Source of the DNA: Planctomycetia bacterium
GTDB lineage: Bacteria > Planctomycetota > Planctomycetia > Pirellulales > UBA1268
DNA length: 7,697 nucleotides
Direction of reading: 5' to 3'
Assembly (NCBI GenBank): GCA_009926295.1
Contig: RFPF01000138.1
Span: 1-7,697, forward strand
The number at the start of each line of letters is the position of its first letter. Within the stretch, counting starts at the first letter, position 1. The position numbers and the translations under genes are program-made. Under the pieces are notes generated by a model. That model ran no database searches, was not told the origin of the DNA, and saw only the letters and a program-made list of their open reading frames with translations. Below, one piece after another: positions 1 through 6,414 of this stretch.

Positions 1-1
1 C

Positions 2-715
2 GCCGGGCCGGCCCGTCTGTACGCGCTCGACGGCGACAATCTCGCCCGACTTGCACCCGATCTCATCATCACGCAGGCGACGTGCGCCGTGTGTGCGGTC
101 GCAGCCGACGACGTGCGGGCGGCCCTCGCCGGATCGGGAACGCACGCCCGGGTGCTCGAACTCTCGCCCACGAGGCTTGCCGACCTCTACGCCGACATCC
201 TCGCCGTGGGAATGGCCACGGGCGCGTTGGCCAGGGCCCGCGAGCTGGTGGCCCGGCTCAAGGCGCGCGTCATGTCGGTGCGGTACCGCGTGCGGCCCGC
301 CACACCGGTGCGCGTCGCCGTCGTCGAATGGCTCGATCCGCCGATGGCGGCGGGAAACTGGGTGCCGGAACTCGTCGATCTCGCCGGCGGCATCGACCCC
401 CTCGGCGAGGCCGGAAGGCATTCGCACTGGATCACGTGGGACGACGTCATCGCGGCCGATCCCGACGCCGTCGTGCTCATACCCTGCGGGTTCACGATCG
501 ATCGCGTCGTCGCGGAAGCAGGCAGAGCAGCGATCCGCAACCGCCTCGAGATGCTCCGCGCGTGGCGCGAGGGGCGCGTCTACGCCGTGGATGGCCACCA
601 TCTCTTCAACCGCCCGGGCCCGCGACTCGTCGATTCGCTCGAGGTCCTGGCGGAACTCCTCCACCCGGGGATGTTTTCATTCGCGGCAACGCGGCGGTTC
701 ACGAAGAAACTGTAG
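2..715 (+). CDS. Cobalamin-binding protein, BtuF-like periplasmic-binding fold (5' end missing)
   Basis: The reading frame is open from the left edge to a TAG at 713-715, so 237 C-terminal residues are visible and roughly 50-60 N-terminal residues lie outside the window, judging from a usual family length near 300. The visible part matches the cobalamin-binding branch of the Fe3+-siderophore/B12 substrate-binding family (COG0614). It has the PDLIITQ strand followed by a CAVCA motif (visible residues 28-32), then the second-lobe blocks GNWVPELVDLAGG, HWITWDDVIAADPDAVVLIPCGF and a C-terminal GRVYAVDGHHLFNRPGPRLVDSL segment. The family binds vitamin B12-type corrinoids, usually for delivery to a BtuCD-type ABC importer. 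No transporter subunit is visible here, and whether this copy is exported cannot be judged without the N-terminus. It converges on the minus-strand operon and is probably unrelated to it functionally. An iron-chelate binder is the main alternative, but the TQ..CAVCA signature favours the cobalamin type. Confidence 0.8.
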   Translation, partial: AGPARLYALDGDNLARLAPDLIITQATCAVCAVAADDVRAALAGSGTHARVLELSPTRLADLYADILAVGMATGALARARELVARLKARVMSVRYRVRPATPVRVAVVEWLDPPMAAGNWVPELVDLAGGIDPLGEAGRHSHWITWDDVIAADPDAVVLIPCGFTIDRVVAEAGRAAIRNRLEMLRAWREGRVYAVDGHHLFNRPGPRLVDSLEVLAELLHPGMFSFAATRRFTKKL

Positions 716-733
716 GACAGGCTTCAGCCTGTC
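716..733. repeat. Perfect inverted repeat directly after the btuF-like stop; candidate bidirectional terminator or dispersed hairpin
   Basis: The 18 bases GACAGGCTTCAGCCTGTC form two perfectly complementary 8-base arms around a 2-base centre, or a 7-bp stem with a TTCA loop (TGAA on the other strand). Flanking bases 711-714 and 735-738 can extend the stem past one mismatch, so the stem takes in part of the TAG stop codon. The element lies between two convergent genes, where a shared terminator is expected. There is no clear U-tract on the plus strand, and only a loose one (TTTCTT, several bases later) on the minus strand, so classical intrinsic termination is uncertain. The same arms recur at 7683-7697, on the other side of the operon. 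Confidence 0.7.
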
Positions 734-779
734 ATGCACAACGGCACGCCCCGGGCCCGGATGCCGGTGTTTCGCGTGT

Positions 780-1784
780 TTACAGCCCGCCGGGCTTCAG
801 GCCCTTCCGGTGTCCGCCGGACTTGAACGGCGTCGGCTCATACGTGCCCACGATCTCGACGTTCGCCGCAGCCGGAATTTTTTCCTCGAGCCCGAGGGAC
901 CAGTAGGCCGCATTCACGAGCAGCCGCCGCAGGCCGGCCGACGCGAGGTCGGTGGACGAGCCCATCGTCGTCGTGAACACGCGGCCCGTCGGGCCGCCCG
1001 CGAGGGAATACGTCTTCGTCCAGGCGATCGGCATCATCGGGTCGTTCTTCTTCGCGTCCGCGCCCTCGACCACCGGTGCATCGGGCGTCATTCCCTCGAG
1101 CACCTGCCCGAGGACGAGCGGCTTCGAGTCGCCCGGCAGCGGCAGCCGCACGCCATAGACATCGGTCGGCCCCCAGATGTCGCCATCCTTGATGCCGCGC
1201 AGGATCGGATGGTCCTTCGCCTCCGGCACGACGAGGCCGCGCGTGCTCTCGTGGCCGTGGTGGCCGTGATGGCTGATCCAGGTCTCACCGAGCACCTGCC
1301 GGCCGAAGCCCTCGAGAAAATCGTCGCCCTTGTAGTTCCACCCGTAGCGGGCGAACGGCGACTCCTTCGGCAGGTTGAACGCGTGCGTCGCCGTCCGCAG
1401 GCCGATCACCGGCTTCCCGGCCTTGAGATAGTCGTCGATCTCCTGCATCTGCGCGTCGGGCAGGTTGCGGAACCTCGTGGCGATCACCATCAGATCGGCT
1501 TTCCGCAGCGCCTCGAGGCCGGGGATGTTCTTCTGGTTCATCGGGTTGATCTCGCCCGTTTCGGGATCGATCGCGTAGAGCACCGTGCAGGTGAAGCCAT
1601 GGTGCTTGGCGAGGATCTTTGCGAGTTGCGTGAGGGCCTCCTCGCTGCGGTACTCCTCGTCGCCGCTGACGAAGACGACATGCTTCCCCGCGCCGGGCCC
1701 GTCGCCCCCCGCGATCACGAGCCAGGGATCGGCCGCCATCGCGGTGGACGACACGATGGCGAACAACAGGGCAGCGAAACGCAT
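780..1784 (-). CDS. Secreted ThuA-like domain protein (trehalose-utilisation protein A fold)
   Basis: The product has 334 residues. The chosen ATG (1782-1784) has a GGAG Shine-Dalgarno 7 nt upstream and gives a clean Sec signal peptide (residues 1-18, hydrophobic AALLFAIVSSTA, cleavage near AMA). The frame stays open for 88 codons further upstream, but that extension is arginine-rich and overlaps the DUF1501 gene, so it is rejected. Family features are the first strand KHVVFVSGDEEYRSEEAL (34-51), ADLMVIATRFRNLPD (96-110), KPVIGLRTATHAF (124-136), a histidine-rich HHGHHGHE (172-179), and a C-terminal PTPFKSGGHRKGLKP block common in planctomycete paralogues. ThuA-like proteins have a class I glutamine-amidotransferase-like fold and are linked to sugar (trehalose or keto-sugar) metabolism in rhizobia. 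The reaction of the exported planctomycete versions is not established. It is the last gene of the operon, 44 nt after DUF1501. Confidence 0.87.
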   Translation of the reverse strand: MRFAALLFAIVSSTAMAADPWLVIAGGDGPGAGKHVVFVSGDEEYRSEEALTQLAKILAKHHGFTCTVLYAIDPETGEINPMNQKNIPGLEALRKADLMVIATRFRNLPDAQMQEIDDYLKAGKPVIGLRTATHAFNLPKESPFARYGWNYKGDDFLEGFGRQVLGETWISHHGHHGHESTRGLVVPEAKDHPILRGIKDGDIWGPTDVYGVRLPLPGDSKPLVLGQVLEGMTPDAPVVEGADAKKNDPMMPIAWTKTYSLAGGPTGRVFTTTMGSSTDLASAGLRRLLVNAAYWSLGLEEKIPAAANVEIVGTYEPTPFKSGGHRKGLKPGGL

Positions 1785-1791
1785 GGGAATG

Positions 1792-1795
1792 CTCC
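1792..1795 (-). promoter_or_regulatory. Ribosome binding site for the ThuA-like gene
   Basis: GGAG on the minus strand (within CCCGGAGC) ends 7 nt before the ATG at 1784. This spacing supports the signal-peptide start over the longer open frame, which would begin inside DUF1501. Confidence 0.6.
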
Positions 1796-1828
1796 GGGAA
1801 GTGGGACGAGCCTCGGCCCGTTCGATCG

Positions 1829-3259
1829 TCAGCTCAAAATACCCTTCACCACGTGACCATGCACGTCGGTGAGCCGGAAATCCCGCCCCTGGTAGCGGTA
1901 GGTGAGCCGCTCGTGGTCGAGGCCGAGGCAGTGGAGGATCGTGGCCTGGAGGTCGTGCACATGCACTTCGTCCCTGGCGATGTGGAAGCCGAGTTCGTCG
2001 GTCTCCCCGTGGGTGACGCCGCCCCTGATGCCGCCGCCGGCGAGCCACATCGTGAACGCATTCGGATGATGGTCACGGCCCTTCGAGCGGCCGAGGACGG
2101 CGCTCGCCTCCACCATCGGCGTGCGGCCGAACTCGCCCCCCCACACCACGAGCGTGCTGTCGAGGAGCCCGCGGCGCTTGAGATCCGCCACGAGCGCCGC
2201 GCTGCCCTGGTCGGTCTTCTGGCAGTTGCCCCGTACGTTGCCCGCCACGTCGGAATGGCCGTCCCAGCCCTCGTGGTAGATGGTGACGAACCGCACGCCC
2301 CGCTCCACGAGTCGCCTGGCGATGAGGCAGGCCCGGGCGAAGCTCGCTTCCTCGGGCTTGCAGCCGTAGAGGGCGAGCGTCTCCGCCGACTCGTCGGCGA
2401 GGGTCATGAGCTCCGGGGCCGAGGTCTGGAGCCGGTGCGCCATCTCGTAGCTCGCGATCCGCGTGGCGATCTCCGGATCGCCGTCGATCGCGAGCCGGCG
2501 GCGGTTGAGCCTCGCCACGACGTCGAGCGTCTCGTCGGCCAGCCGCATGTCGGCGCCGGCCGGCGAATCGACGTTGAGGATCGGCGAGCCGGCGCCGCGG
2601 AACCGGGTGCCGGTGTAGACGCTCGGCAGGAATCCGCTCGACCAGTTGGCCGAGCCGCCGCTGATGCCCGCCCCGGTGCTCATGACGACGAACGCCGGCA
2701 GTTCGTCGCTCTCGCTGCCCAGGCCGTAGGTGGCCCAGGAGCCGAGGCTCGGCCGCCCGGGCTGCGCGAAGCCGCAGTTCATGAAGATCTGGGCCGGGGC
2801 GTGGTTGAACTGGTCGGTGCGGCAGCTCCTCACGATCGCGATGTCGTCCACGACGTTCGCCAGGTGCGGGAGCACCTCCGACACTTCGGCCCCGCTCTCG
2901 CCATGCCGGGCGAAGCGATACTGCGGCCCGAGCACGGCGGCATCGGGCCGGATGAAGGCGTATCGCTGGCCGCCGATCACCTCGGGCGGGATCGGCTTCC
3001 CCTCGATCTCGGCGAGTTTCGGCTTGTGATCGAAGAGCTCGAGCTGGCTCGGCGCCCCCGCCATGAAGAGCTGGATCACGGCTCGAGCACGACCGGGAAA
3101 ATGCGGCGACTTCGGCGCGAGCGGGCCTGTGCGGGCCACGCTCCCGGCGGACGCGGGCCGGCCGAGCGAGTCGGCGAGCAGACCGGCGAGCGCCATCTTG
3201 CCCACGCCGATGCCGCACTCCCGGAAGAAGTGCCGTCGCGTCACGTCGAGGAGGTTCAT
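1829..3259 (-). CDS. DUF1501 family protein with Tat signal
   Basis: The product has 476 residues. The N-terminus carries a twin-arginine signal (TRRHFF, residues 7-12), a hydrophobic stretch (IGVGKMALAGLLADSL) and a likely cleavage site after PASA (near residue 38), so it is predicted to be exported folded. The DUF1501 domain (PF07394) covers nearly all the rest. Landmarks are ARAVIQLFMAGAPSQLELFDHKP, GKPIPPEVIGGQRYAF, WATYGLGSESDELPAFVVM, the central GVRFVTIYHEGWDGHSD, LVVWGGEFGRTPMVE, GRDHHPNAFTMWLAGGGIRGG and the C-terminal HVHDLQATILHCLGLDHERLTYRYQG (quoted here in pieces). The family is related to the alkaline-phosphatase/sulfatase superfamily, but its substrate is unknown. In planctomycetes it is very often the immediate downstream partner of PSCyt/DUF1549/DUF1553 proteins, as here (46 nt gap). 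The ATG at 3257-3259 has only a weak GGA upstream. Length and motifs look complete and intact. Confidence 0.92.
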   Translation of the reverse strand: MNLLDVTRRHFFRECGIGVGKMALAGLLADSLGRPASAGSVARTGPLAPKSPHFPGRARAVIQLFMAGAPSQLELFDHKPKLAEIEGKPIPPEVIGGQRYAFIRPDAAVLGPQYRFARHGESGAEVSEVLPHLANVVDDIAIVRSCRTDQFNHAPAQIFMNCGFAQPGRPSLGSWATYGLGSESDELPAFVVMSTGAGISGGSANWSSGFLPSVYTGTRFRGAGSPILNVDSPAGADMRLADETLDVVARLNRRRLAIDGDPEIATRIASYEMAHRLQTSAPELMTLADESAETLALYGCKPEEASFARACLIARRLVERGVRFVTIYHEGWDGHSDVAGNVRGNCQKTDQGSAALVADLKRRGLLDSTLVVWGGEFGRTPMVEASAVLGRSKGRDHHPNAFTMWLAGGGIRGGVTHGETDELGFHIARDEVHVHDLQATILHCLGLDHERLTYRYQGRDFRLTDVHGHVVKGILS

Positions 3260-3305
3260 ATCGGGGATTCCGTCGAAAAGCTCGGGCCTGTCCTGCGTGT
3301 CCGTC

Positions 3306-6300
3306 CTATCGTTTCACGATCGCTTCGTCGAGGTTCATCACCGCCCGGGCCACGAGGGTCCACGCCGCCCGCTCGACCACGTCGGGAGACTCACCGCCGG
3401 CGAGCTTGACCGGATCCAGGTCGCCTGCCGCCAGCCGCGCACGCTGGGTGGCGAGATAAGCGAGCAGGGCCTGCGATTCGTCGGCGGCGAACGGTCGAGA
3501 GAGGACGCGCCGTCCCAGTTCCGCGAGGCGGGCGCCGTCGTCCGGGTCAGCCGCCATCACCGCCCGGCCGAGCGCCTGCGCGATCTCGACGAACATCGGG
3601 TCGTTCAGGAGCGTGAGCGCCTGGAGCGCCGAGTTCGACACCTCCCGGCGGGCCACGCAGGCCTCGCCCGTGGGACCGTCGAACGTGGTCGCCATCGCGA
3701 ACGGCGCGGTCCGCTTCTGGAATGTGTAGATGCTGCGCCGATAGCGGTCTTCGCCGGTGCTCGGGTTCCATTTCGGATTGCCGTAGGCGACCTCCGTCAC
3801 TCCCTCCGGCTGCGGCGGCCGCACGCCCGGGCCATACATCTTCTCCGAGAGGAGCGCGGCCGCCTTGAGCATCCCGTCGCGGATCACCTCGGCCTCCAGC
3901 CGCACCCGCGGGCCGCGGGCCAGCAAAACGTTCTTCGGGTCCCGGTCGACGAGCGCCGGCGTCGCCGTCGAGTCCTGCCGGTAGGTGGCGCTCGTCACGA
4001 TCAGCCGATGGAGTTTCTTCATCGACCAGCCGAGGTCGTCGCGCAGCGTGACGGCGAGCCAATCGAGCAGGTCCGGGTGGCTCGGCGGCTCGCTCTGGTA
4101 GCCGAGGTCCTCGACGCTCGGCACGAATCCCCGGCCGAAGAAGGCCTGCCACTGCCGGTTGACGACCACGCGCGGCGTGAGCGGATTCTCCTTCGAGATG
4201 AGCCACCGCGCGAGCGCGAGGCGGTTCGCCGGGGCGTCGGCGGGCAGTTGCGGAAGGAACGCGGGCGTCGCGGGGGCCACTTCCTCCTTCGGCTGCGTGT
4301 ACTCGCCCCGATGGTGTCGAAACGTCTTCCGGGGATTGTCGGTCGGCCGCTCGCGGAGCACGAGCGACCGCTGGCCACCGCGCAACGCCGCCTCCAGTTT
4401 GCGGATGTCCTGCCGCGGCTGCTCGAGTTCGGCCGCGAGTGAGAGGAATCCGTGGAAGACGAGTTCCCGCTCCGCGGCCGTCCGCTCCGCCTCGGGCTTC
4501 ACGAGCACGTCCTCGACCGCCGCCACGGCACCATGCGCCTCGGCATGCTCCATGTCGGACACCGACAGGCGGAAGCAGCCGAGCCCGCACGCAAAGTGCC
4601 GCTCGAACCGCAGCGTCACCGTGAGCGGCACGCCCGGTGGCAACGGCTCGGCGAGGGCGTAGACGGCGGCGTGGGCACGGCCCTGGTCGCCGTTGGTGCT
4701 CCAGCCGCTCGACATCTCGCCGTCGATCGTCGCGGCCGCCGTGCTCGTAGTCTTGGAGTGGGCCGCCATGCCCGCGAACGAGTCGGTGGCCTTGGCCACC
4801 TTGAGCCGTTCATCGCCGGCCGCGACCTCGAACTCCGACAGGAAAAAATCCCCCTTCGGCCCCTCGTAGTTGCACAGGCCCGGACCGTGGTCGGGCAGGC
4901 TCTCGTCGGGCAGGACCTCGAGCCGGATCGCCCGCACCGGAGTCGCCGATGGCGGCAGCGACAGCGTGTAGACGTCGCTCTTGGTGATGTCGCCGCTGGC
5001 GAGGATCGAGCCGTCGGCACGGAGCACGAGATGCGGCAGGTTCGTCGTCATCGCGTCGGGCTGCACGATCCGCCACCGGATGGCCCGCGCCGATTCCTGG
5101 CGGTTCCACGCGTCGAACCGCGCGGCCAGGCCGGCGCGCCGGCGGCCTTCCTCCGCCACCGGGTCGAGCGGCAGGGGCGGGGCGTCGGAACTGCCGGCAA
5201 GCTGTTCGGGCGCGGGCCCCGACGCCGTCGCCGGCCACCGGCCGGGGAGCGCCGCCCAGGCCGACTCGAGCGAACGCCTCGTGGCCGCCAGCCGGGCGTC
5301 GTTCTCGGGGCCGGGAATCAGCCACTCCGGCTCGTCGGCGTTGTTCATGAGCGCCATGAGGGCGAAGTAGTCGGTGTGCGTGATCGGGTCGAACTTGTGC
5401 GTGTGGCACTGGGCACAGGCGGTGGTGAGCCCGAGCCAGGTCGCGCCCGTGGTGCCCACGCGATCGACCATCGCGAGATACCGGAACTCGAGCGGATCGA
5501 TCCCGCCCTCCTCGTTCTTCATCGTGTTGCGATGGAAACCGGTGGCGATGATGTCGTCGGTGGTGGCGCCCGGGAGCAGGTCGCCGGCGATCTGCCGGAT
5601 CGTGAACTCGTCGAACGGCATGTCGGCGTTGAGCGCACGGATCACCCAGTCGCGATAGGGCCAGATCTGCCGCTCCCGGTCTTTCTCGTAGCCATTGGTG
5701 TCGGCGTAGCGGGCGAGGTCGAGCCACTTGCGGGCCCAGCGCTCGCCATACCGCGGGCTCGCGAGCAGCCGGTCGACGAGCCGCTCGTAGGCGTCGGGGG
5801 CCGGGTCGTTCAGGAAGGCGTCGAGCTCCACGGGCGCCGGCGGCAGACCGGTGAGGTCGAGGAACACGCGCCGGCAGAGCGTCGCCTTGTCGGCCTCGGC
5901 CGCGGGTGCGAGCCCCTCGCGCTCGAGCCTCGCCCCCACGAATCGGTCGATCTCGTTCCGCGGCCATTTGGCGTCTCTGACGTCGGGCACGGCCGGCCGC
6001 TTGTGCTGCACGAACGCCCAGTGCGGCCGGTACTCGGCGCCGGCCTCGACCCATTCGGTGAGAATCCGTTTCTCATCAGCCGTGAGCGTCACCTTCGTGT
6101 GCGGCGGCGGCATGACGAGATCGGGATCGGTGCTCGTGATCCGGGCGACGATCTCGCTGTCGAGAGGATGGCCGGGCACCACTGCGCGGGCACCGCTGTC
6201 GAGTTCGGCGATCGCCGCCTCACGCACGTCGAGCCGCAGGCCGGCCTGGCGGTTTCCCTCGTCGGGTCCGTGGCACTTGAAGCAGCGATTGGAGAGGATC

Positions 6301-6401
6301 GGCCGGACCTCGTGGGCGAAGTCCGGCCCGGCGGCGATCGCCACGGTCGCCGCGAACTCGCACAGGACCGCGACAAGCGGACCCCAAGGCCGGCACTTCA
6401 C
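3306..6401 (-). CDS. PSCyt1-DUF1549-DUF1553 cytochrome-type protein with inserted beta-rich domain
   Basis: The product has 1031 residues if started at the GTG at 6399-6401, and 1034 from the GTG at 6408-6410. The inner start is preferred because AGAGGTGA (6407-6414) then acts as a near-perfect Shine-Dalgarno 5 nt upstream. A Sec signal (VAVLCEFAATVAIAAG) leads into PSCyt1 (PF07635), with haem motif CFKCH (residues 40-44) and a possible axial Met in VMPPP (97). DUF1549/PSCyt2 (PF07583) covers about 145-352, with RVFLDLTGLPP, RYGERWARKWLDLARYADTNGYE, EGGIDPLEFRY and a second CxxCH, CAQCH (329-333). Next come a variable region of about 350 residues (see the separate domain entry), the HHRGEY motif (696-701), and DUF1553/PSD1 (PF07587, about 724-1005) with ARWLISKENPLTPRVVVNRQW, GMLKAAALL and SNSALQALTLLNDPMFVE. 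The family is abundant in planctomycetes, and a role in extracytoplasmic redox or carbohydrate chemistry is inferred only. The 46 nt before DUF1501 show nothing beyond an incomplete repeat-like half. Confidence 0.93.
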   Translation of the reverse strand: MKCRPWGPLVAVLCEFAATVAIAAGPDFAHEVRPILSNRCFKCHGPDEGNRQAGLRLDVREAAIAELDSGARAVVPGHPLDSEIVARITSTDPDLVMPPPHTKVTLTADEKRILTEWVEAGAEYRPHWAFVQHKRPAVPDVRDAKWPRNEIDRFVGARLEREGLAPAAEADKATLCRRVFLDLTGLPPAPVELDAFLNDPAPDAYERLVDRLLASPRYGERWARKWLDLARYADTNGYEKDRERQIWPYRDWVIRALNADMPFDEFTIRQIAGDLLPGATTDDIIATGFHRNTMKNEEGGIDPLEFRYLAMVDRVGTTGATWLGLTTACAQCHTHKFDPITHTDYFALMALMNNADEPEWLIPGPENDARLAATRRSLESAWAALPGRWPATASGPAPEQLAGSSDAPPLPLDPVAEEGRRRAGLAARFDAWNRQESARAIRWRIVQPDAMTTNLPHLVLRADGSILASGDITKSDVYTLSLPPSATPVRAIRLEVLPDESLPDHGPGLCNYEGPKGDFFLSEFEVAAGDERLKVAKATDSFAGMAAHSKTTSTAAATIDGEMSSGWSTNGDQGRAHAAVYALAEPLPPGVPLTVTLRFERHFACGLGCFRLSVSDMEHAEAHGAVAAVEDVLVKPEAERTAAERELVFHGFLSLAAELEQPRQDIRKLEAALRGGQRSLVLRERPTDNPRKTFRHHRGEYTQPKEEVAPATPAFLPQLPADAPANRLALARWLISKENPLTPRVVVNRQWQAFFGRGFVPSVEDLGYQSEPPSHPDLLDWLAVTLRDDLGWSMKKLHRLIVTSATYRQDSTATPALVDRDPKNVLLARGPRVRLEAEVIRDGMLKAAALLSEKMYGPGVRPPQPEGVTEVAYGNPKWNPSTGEDRYRRSIYTFQKRTAPFAMATTFDGPTGEACVARREVSNSALQALTLLNDPMFVEIAQALGRAVMAADPDDGARLAELGRRVLSRPFAADESQALLAYLATQRARLAAGDLDPVKLAGGESPDVVERAAWTLVARAVMNLDEAIVKR
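4550..5035 (-). other. Inserted beta-rich (jelly-roll/carbohydrate-binding-like) region within the PSCyt protein
   Basis: Residues of roughly 455-615 sit between DUF1549 and DUF1553 and carry neither family's motifs. The stretch alternates short beta-strand-like segments: LVLRADGSILASGD, SDVYTLSLPP, VRAIRLEVLPDESLP, DFFLSEFEVAAG, AAATIDGEMSSGWSTNG and VPLTVTLRFERHF. The pattern of an initial sheet, then 'LSEFEV', then 'TIDG...SGWS' resembles galactose-binding-like (F5/8 type C or CBM-type) modules, in which the last element is often 'A.DG....W'. No fold was computed. The assignment is by pattern only, and the boundaries are approximate. Confidence 0.45.
5403..5417 (-). other. Second haem-binding motif CAQCH in DUF1549
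   Basis: The codons spell CAQCH, a canonical CxxCH for covalent c-type haem, at the end of DUF1549 just before HKFDPITHTDYFAL. This makes the protein a candidate di-haem cytochrome. Family members commonly keep this site. Actual haem attachment is inferred. Confidence 0.7.
6270..6284 (-). other. First haem-binding motif CFKCH in PSCyt1
   Basis: The codons spell CFKCH within the block ILSNRCFKCHGPDEGNRQAG, which is the standard PSCyt1 haem site. A downstream VMPPP methionine is the likely sixth ligand, by analogy with class I cytochromes c. Confidence 0.85.
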
Positions 6402-6406
6402 GGCAG

Positions 6407-6414
6407 TCACCTCT
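6407..6414 (-). promoter_or_regulatory. Shine-Dalgarno overlapping the stop codon of the upstream propeller gene
   Basis: The minus-strand bases AGAGGTGA match 7 of 8 bases of the ideal GGAGGTGA. They end 5 nt before the GTG at 6399-6401 and contain the TGA stop of the propeller gene, so termination on gene one places ribosomes at the initiation site of gene two. A 4-nt GTGA overlap start (6408-6410) in the same frame is possible but would lack a spaced Shine-Dalgarno. Confidence 0.6.

Noticed and set aside
751..760. Ten-base palindrome CCGGGCCCGG
   Set aside because: It is self-complementary but low in complexity, and such sites are common at this GC content. There is no spacing or neighbour evidence for an operator.
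1785..1828. Hairpin in the DUF1501-ThuA gap (GGGCCGA / TCGTCCC)
   Set aside because: The stem is short with a mismatch and a three-base loop, there is no U-tract, and it lies within an apparent operon. It is not distinguishable from random pairing in GC-rich DNA.
51..1856. Long plus-strand open frame of 601 codons
   Set aside because: It overlaps the btuF-like gene in another frame and lies antisense to the ThuA-like gene. Its translation is rich in Arg, Ser and Pro with no recognisable domain, typical of a shadow frame in high-GC DNA.
1785..2048. N-terminal extension of the ThuA-like protein by 88 residues
   Set aside because: The extension is Arg/Pro-rich and overlaps the conserved C-terminus of DUF1501. 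The shorter start has a Shine-Dalgarno and a proper signal peptide.
3280..3300. Possible third copy of the hairpin repeat in the PSCyt-DUF1501 gap
   Set aside because: Only the GACAGGC arm (minus strand) and two further bases match. A seven-base match alone is expected about once by chance in this window, and the second arm is absent.
1853..3409. Plus-strand open frame of 518 codons antisense to DUF1501
   Set aside because: The opposite strand has unmistakable DUF1501 motifs over the same span. The antisense product is compositionally biased and has no motif, signal peptide or ribosome binding site.
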